9,132 nucleotides of DNA from Bacteroidales bacterium (GTDB lineage: Bacteria; Bacteroidota; Bacteroidia; Bacteroidales; UBA932), in the NCBI GenBank assembly GCA_017548805.1, contig JAFYZE010000115.1, positions 1-9,132 on the forward strand. The letters are read 5' to 3'. Under the pieces are notes generated by a model that worked only from the letters and a program-made list of their open reading frames with translations, did not search any database and was not told where the DNA came from. Both the position numbers and the translations under genes were made by a program. Below are positions 6,046 to 9,132 of this stretch, piece by piece. Positions within the stretch are counted from its first letter, which is position 1. Every line of letters starts with the position of its first letter.

Positions 6046-7830
6046 ATGGATATCAGGCACTACTATATTGAGAAAGGAACGGGATTCCCGCTGATACTGC
6101 TGCACGGGAATGGCGAGGACTGCGGCTACTTCGAGCATCAGATGGAGCCGTTCGCGAAGCATTTCCGGGTGATTGCCCTCGACACGAGGGGGCACGGGCA
6201 GACGCCTCGCGGCGAAGCCCCGTTCACCATCCGGCAGTTCGCGGAGGACCTGCTGGCTTTCATGGATCAGCAGGGCATCGGGAAGGCGCATGTCCTGGGC
6301 TTTTCCGACGGCGGGAATATCGCGATGGTGTTTGCCATGATGCATCCGGAGCGCGTGGAGAAGCTAATTCTGGACGGGGCCAACCTGGATCCTTCCGGCG
6401 TAAAGAGGAAGATCCAGATCCCTATAGAAATCGGCTACCGGGTGGCAAGATTGTTCTCCAAAAGGAGTCTGGACGCCAGGAAGAATGCCGAGATGCTGGG
6501 TCTGATGGTCAACGACCCCAACATCAAGCCGGAAGAGCTTGCACGGATACAGTGCCCGACGCTGGTAATCGCCGGCGACAAGGACATGATAAAGGACAAG
6601 CACACACGCCTGATCGCAGGGTCCATCCCCGGCGCGGAACTGTCCATCATCCCGGGCAGCCATTTCGTAGCCAATAAGAATCCTGATGCGTTCAACGAAG
6701 CGGTGCTGCGATTCCTGCTCGGCAGGCAAGACAAAATGGTCAAAATACGGACAAGCCGCTTTCAGGCCGGACAGGAAGGTATCTCCGAGTATCATCTGAC
6801 CATTCAGGTCGAGGATGGCTCCCTTCCTTTCGAAGGCCAGCTCCATGCTGTGCTGGACGCCTATTCGGCGGCCACGGCTGGCAAGACCGTCCTGCTTAGG
6901 CGCTTCTTCCTGAGCGACCCGGCCGGGCAGGCCGGCAGGCTGGAAGCTGCGCTTCGCGCCCTGCCGGCCGCCGCGACTTCCGTGATCGGCCAGCCTCCGC
7001 TGGACGGCACGAAGATCGCAGCCTGGGTGTACGCAGTCGAGGGCGGAGAGTTCAAGGACGGAGTCTTCACGCACAACGGATACGAGCATGTCTGGACCGG
7101 CGGAATGAAGTCCGAAGAAGACGGTTCGGAGGCCCAGATGGCGGATATTTTCAAGGCCTATGACTCCATTCTGGCCGGAAAAGACATGACCGTCGCCGAA
7201 AAATGCATTCGCACCTGGATCTTTGTTCGGGACGTCGATACTAACTACGGCGGCGTGGTAAAGGGACGGCGGGACTATTTCGACCGCATCGGCCTGACTC
7301 CGGACACGCATTTCATCTCAAGCACGGGCATCGCCGGTTTCAGCGCCGATCCCAGGCAGCTGGTCCGGATGGACGCTTATTCCGTCAAAGGCCTGAAAGA
7401 GGAGCAGATCCAGTACCTCCACGCATACGATTATCTCAGCCCAACGGCCCTGTACGGCGTCACTTTCGAGCGCGGTACCGCCGTTACCTACGGCGACCGC
7501 AAGCACATATTCATCAGCGGAACCGCCAGCATCGACAAGGAAGGGAATGTCCTCCATGTGGACGACCCGCGGAAGCAGACGGAGCGGATGCTGGAGAATG
7601 TCGACGCCCTCCTCAAAGAAGCTAGAGCAGGCTTCGAAGACATTCAATACAGCATCGTCTATCTGCGGAATGCAACTGATTATCAGTGCGTCCGCGAGGT
7701 CCTGCAGCGCGACTGCCCCAGCTTGAATCCCATATATGTCCTCGCACCTGTCTGCCGCCCCACCTGGCTGGTGGAGATGGAGTGCATGGCCGTCACCGGT
7801 GACGGCGACAAACCCTTCGAATCATTATGA
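6046..7830 (+). CDS. Fused alpha/beta hydrolase and Rid/chorismatase-like protein
   Basis: One 594-aa frame joins two enzymes. Residues 1-230 are an alpha/beta hydrolase: oxyanion segment HGNG (20-23), DTRGHG (46-51), nucleophile elbow GFSDGG (Ser87), acid in GDKD (Asp180), base in GSH (His206). The triad is complete. Residues 231-594 resemble the Rid/YjgF superfamily in the longer FkbO/Hyg5-like form: RTWIFVRDVDTNYGG (389-403), SSTGIAG (425-431), then the Rid core FISGTAS with QTERMLENVDALL (488-523) and CRPTWLVEMEC at the end (Arg571, Glu577). FkbO/Hyg5 proteins cleave chorismate; Rid proteins deaminate reactive imines. Which, if either, applies is unknown. The second part begins exactly at an in-frame ATG (6736-6738), so it could be a recent fusion or yield a second product. 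No signal peptide: cytoplasmic. It overlaps the ZIP gene by 4 bp. Confidence 0.8.
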   Translation: MDIRHYYIEKGTGFPLILLHGNGEDCGYFEHQMEPFAKHFRVIALDTRGHGQTPRGEAPFTIRQFAEDLLAFMDQQGIGKAHVLGFSDGGNIAMVFAMMHPERVEKLILDGANLDPSGVKRKIQIPIEIGYRVARLFSKRSLDARKNAEMLGLMVNDPNIKPEELARIQCPTLVIAGDKDMIKDKHTRLIAGSIPGAELSIIPGSHFVANKNPDAFNEAVLRFLLGRQDKMVKIRTSRFQAGQEGISEYHLTIQVEDGSLPFEGQLHAVLDAYSAATAGKTVLLRRFFLSDPAGQAGRLEAALRALPAAATSVIGQPPLDGTKIAAWVYAVEGGEFKDGVFTHNGYEHVWTGGMKSEEDGSEAQMADIFKAYDSILAGKDMTVAEKCIRTWIFVRDVDTNYGGVVKGRRDYFDRIGLTPDTHFISSTGIAGFSADPRQLVRMDAYSVKGLKEEQIQYLHAYDYLSPTALYGVTFERGTAVTYGDRKHIFISGTASIDKEGNVLHVDDPRKQTERMLENVDALLKEARAGFEDIQYSIVYLRNATDYQCVREVLQRDCPSLNPIYVLAPVCRPTWLVEMECMAVTGDGDKPFESL

Positions 7831-8585
7831 GTGCTACGATGACTGCATTGCTTATTCCCTTCCTGGGCACAGCGCTCGGCGCGTCTTTCGTCTTTTTCAT
7901 GAAGAAGGAAATGCCCGAGTTGCTGCAGAAGGTATTGCTGGGCTTCGCATCGGGCGTAATGGTGGCCGCTTCCGTCTGGTCGCTGCTGATCCCCGGAATG
8001 GAACTGGGCGGCGTCTGGCCGGCGACCATCGGCCTGCTGGGCGGCTTCGCCTTCCTGTTGCTGATCGACCATATCACGCCGCACCTTCATCCCGTAGGCG
8101 GTCCTGAAGGTCCCAAGAGCAAACTGTCTAAGACCACTATGCTGGCGCTGGCCGTGACCATCCACAATTTCCCGGAGGGAATGGCGGTGGGCGTGGCCAT
8201 CGCAGGAGCGCTGAGCGGCGGCGCAGGCATGACTGCCGCCGGCGCGCTCGCGCTCTCGCTCGGCATCGCCATCCAGAATGCCCCCGAAGGGGCCATCATC
8301 TCGATGCCGCTGCGCGCCGCCGGCAACAGCCGCTGGAAATCCTTCTGGGTCGGCGCCCTGAGCGGTATCGTCGAGCCTATCGGCGGCGCGCTGGTCATCC
8401 TCCTGGCCGCGGCCGTCACGCCCATGATGCCTTATCTGCTGGCCTTCGCCGCCGGCGCCATGCTCTATGTCGTGGTGGAAGAGCTGGTCCCGGAGGCCTC
8501 CCAAGGCGAGCACTCAAACATCGGCACCGTGGGCTTTGCCCTCGGCTTCGCCCTTATGATGGTGCTCGATGTCTTGATGGGATAA
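7827..8585 (+). CDS. ZIP-family metal transporter, GufA type
   Basis: The 252-aa inner-membrane protein has about eight hydrophobic helices. The binuclear metal site of ZIP proteins is intact: HNFPEG in helix 4 (His113, Asn114, Glu117) and QNAPEG in helix 5 (Gln150, Asn151, Glu154), with a further Glu183 in SGIVEPIGG of helix 6. Gln in place of His in helix 5 is the GufA-like pattern, seen in the Bordetella ZIP of known structure, and differs from ZupT, which has His there. A short His-bearing loop (DHITPHLH, 81-88) joins helices 3 and 4. ZIP proteins usually move Zn2+, Fe2+ or Mn2+ into the cytoplasm; the metal cannot be told from sequence. The ATG sits in an ATGA overlap with the stop of the fused hydrolase gene, which suggests translational coupling and one transcript. 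Confidence 0.9.
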   Translation: MSATMTALLIPFLGTALGASFVFFMKKEMPELLQKVLLGFASGVMVAASVWSLLIPGMELGGVWPATIGLLGGFAFLLLIDHITPHLHPVGGPEGPKSKLSKTTMLALAVTIHNFPEGMAVGVAIAGALSGGAGMTAAGALALSLGIAIQNAPEGAIISMPLRAAGNSRWKSFWVGALSGIVEPIGGALVILLAAAVTPMMPYLLAFAAGAMLYVVVEELVPEASQGEHSNIGTVGFALGFALMMVLDVLMG

Positions 8586-8601
8586 TTACATCAGTTTTTT
8601 T
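8575..8601 (+). terminator. Weak intrinsic terminator after the ZIP gene
   Basis: TGATG (8575-8579) can pair with CATCA (8589-8593) around a 9-nt loop, followed after one base by seven T (8595-8601). The stem is short and AT-rich and overlaps the stop codon, so it is weak; the T-run is the better part of the evidence. Confidence 0.4.
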
Positions 8602-8604
8602 GCT

Positions 8605-8612
8605 TAGATTTG
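8605..8612 (+). promoter_or_regulatory. -7 box for the DUF4491 gene
   Basis: TAGATTTG is a perfect TAnnTTTG match placed so that the leader to the ATG at 8643 would be about 24 nt. No TTG lies at the normal distance upstream. It follows directly after the T-run that ends the ZIP transcript. Confidence 0.5.
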
Positions 8613-8642
8613 TCCCCCGTAAAACGAATTTAGATACGGACT

Positions 8643-8963
8643 ATGAAATTTGAAGGTATCATTGTCGGGGCAGCGGTGTTCCTGATAATAGGGGTATGTC
8701 ACCCCATCGTCATCAAGATGGAGTACTACTGGGGCAAGCAGAGCTGGTGGGTACTGGCTCTGGCCGGAGCATTGTTCGCCGCCGCTTCCCTGTTCGTTGA
8801 CAGCAGTATTTGGTCCACCATCCTGGGGGCCGCTGCTTTCTCATTCTTCTGGGGCATACACGAAATAACAGCCCAGGAGAGACGCGTTCTCAAGGGCTGG
8901 TTTCCTGAAAATCCCAAGCGGAGCGAGTACTACGCCCGCAAAAGGGAGAATATGCTCAAATAG
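8643..8963 (+). CDS. DUF4491 family small membrane protein
   Basis: The 106-aa protein has three hydrophobic helices at about residues 4-24, 35-52 and 57-74 and a basic cytoplasmic tail. It matches the DUF4491 pattern known from Bacteroidales: the early GVCHPIVIKMEYYWGKQSWW segment (about 17-36), a helical pair, then EITAQERRVLKGWFPENPKRSEYY (about 74-97). The His and Pro in the first helix and the GWFPxNPKR motif are the most recognisable parts. The function of the family is not known. It has its own -7 box and ends 3 bp from the stop of the convergent glutathione peroxidase gene. Confidence 0.8.
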   Translation: MKFEGIIVGAAVFLIIGVCHPIVIKMEYYWGKQSWWVLALAGALFAAASLFVDSSIWSTILGAAAFSFFWGIHEITAQERRVLKGWFPENPKRSEYYARKRENMLK

Positions 8964-8966
8964 CCT

Positions 8967-9132
8967 CTACAGCTGCTCCTCGATGTAAGCAGCCAGCTCT
9001 TCCGGTGTGACCATCGGCTCGTAACGGGCCACGACGCGGCCCTTGCGGTCGACGAGGAACTTGGTGAAATTCCACTTGATGTCCGGGTTGGACTCGTAGT
9101 CGGGATCCATGCGGGAGAGCATCTGACCCATC
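8967..9132 (-). CDS. Glutathione peroxidase family protein, C-terminal end
   Basis: Only the last 54 full codons are present; the frame is open to the right edge and ends at the TAG at 8967-8969. The peptide contains IKWNFTKFLVDRKGRVVARYEP, the family's C-terminal signature. The Trp-Asn of WNFTKF are two members of the catalytic tetrad (Cys or Sec, Gln, Trp, Asn); the Cys and Gln lie outside the window. Bacterial members of this family are usually thioredoxin-dependent thiol peroxidases acting on hydroperoxides in the cytoplasm. The final helix PEELAAYIEEQL is normal, so the 3' end is complete. It converges with the DUF4491 gene. Confidence 0.9.
   Translation of the reverse strand, partial: MGQMLSRMDPDYESNPDIKWNFTKFLVDRKGRVVARYEPMVTPEELAAYIEEQL

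Noticed and set aside
6364..7311. Minus-strand frame of 315 codons opposite the hydrolase-Rid gene
   Set aside because: Antisense to a well-supported gene and without any domain.
7683..8513. Minus-strand frame of 276 codons opposite the ZIP gene
   Set aside because: Product is rich in Arg, Gln, His and Asp, without hydrophobic core or known motif; the opposite strand is a clear ZIP transporter.

Overview
The window looks like a chromosomal stretch from a fairly GC-rich member of the Bacteroidales. Four things point there. Promoter-like TAnnTTTG boxes of the Bacteroidetes type lie just upstream of several genes, and most genes lack a Shine-Dalgarno sequence. One gene encodes a membrane-anchored TPR/coiled-coil/HTH-like protein of a kind typical of Bacteroides relatives. 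There is also a DUF4491 protein, and a TonB with a short proline segment. No phage, IS element, CRISPR array, tRNA or rRNA is visible, and the genus cannot be named from this sequence.

Layout. At 1-672 (+) is the C-terminal part of an outer-membrane phospholipase A (PldA family), cut by the left edge. It converges with a TonB-family energy transducer (677-1360, -). Behind TonB is a 186-bp gap with repeated A-tract/CGCG motifs. Next come a lipoprotein-like TPR protein with a central membrane helix and a C-terminal HTH-like region (1547-3205, -) and a UlaG-like metallo-beta-lactamase-fold hydrolase (3231-4040, -), probably co-transcribed. A divergent promoter region separates the hydrolase from a NimA-like flavin-binding protein (4181-4666, +). 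A 188-bp convergent gap follows, holding a 50-bp-period tandem repeat with long inverted repeats. The next gene is a cation diffusion facilitator exporter (4855-5955, -) with an N-D-D-D metal site resembling the manganese exporter MntE. Divergent from it is a fused alpha/beta-hydrolase and Rid/chorismatase-like protein (6046-7830, +), overlapped by 4 bp by a GufA-type ZIP metal transporter (7827-8585, +). A DUF4491 membrane protein (8643-8963, +) and the C-terminal end of a glutathione peroxidase (8967-9132, -, cut by the right edge) close the window.

How the genes may work together. The right half has a metal and oxidative-stress flavour: a probable Mn or divalent-metal exporter, a ZIP importer, and a glutathione peroxidase. 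The left half is about the envelope: phospholipase, TonB and a membrane-anchored regulator-like protein. No clear new multi-gene system is evident. The most unusual items are the 50-bp intergenic repeat and its inverted partial copy across the CDF gene, the hydrolase-Rid fusion, the PldA homologue lacking the catalytic Asn, and the motif cluster upstream of tonB.
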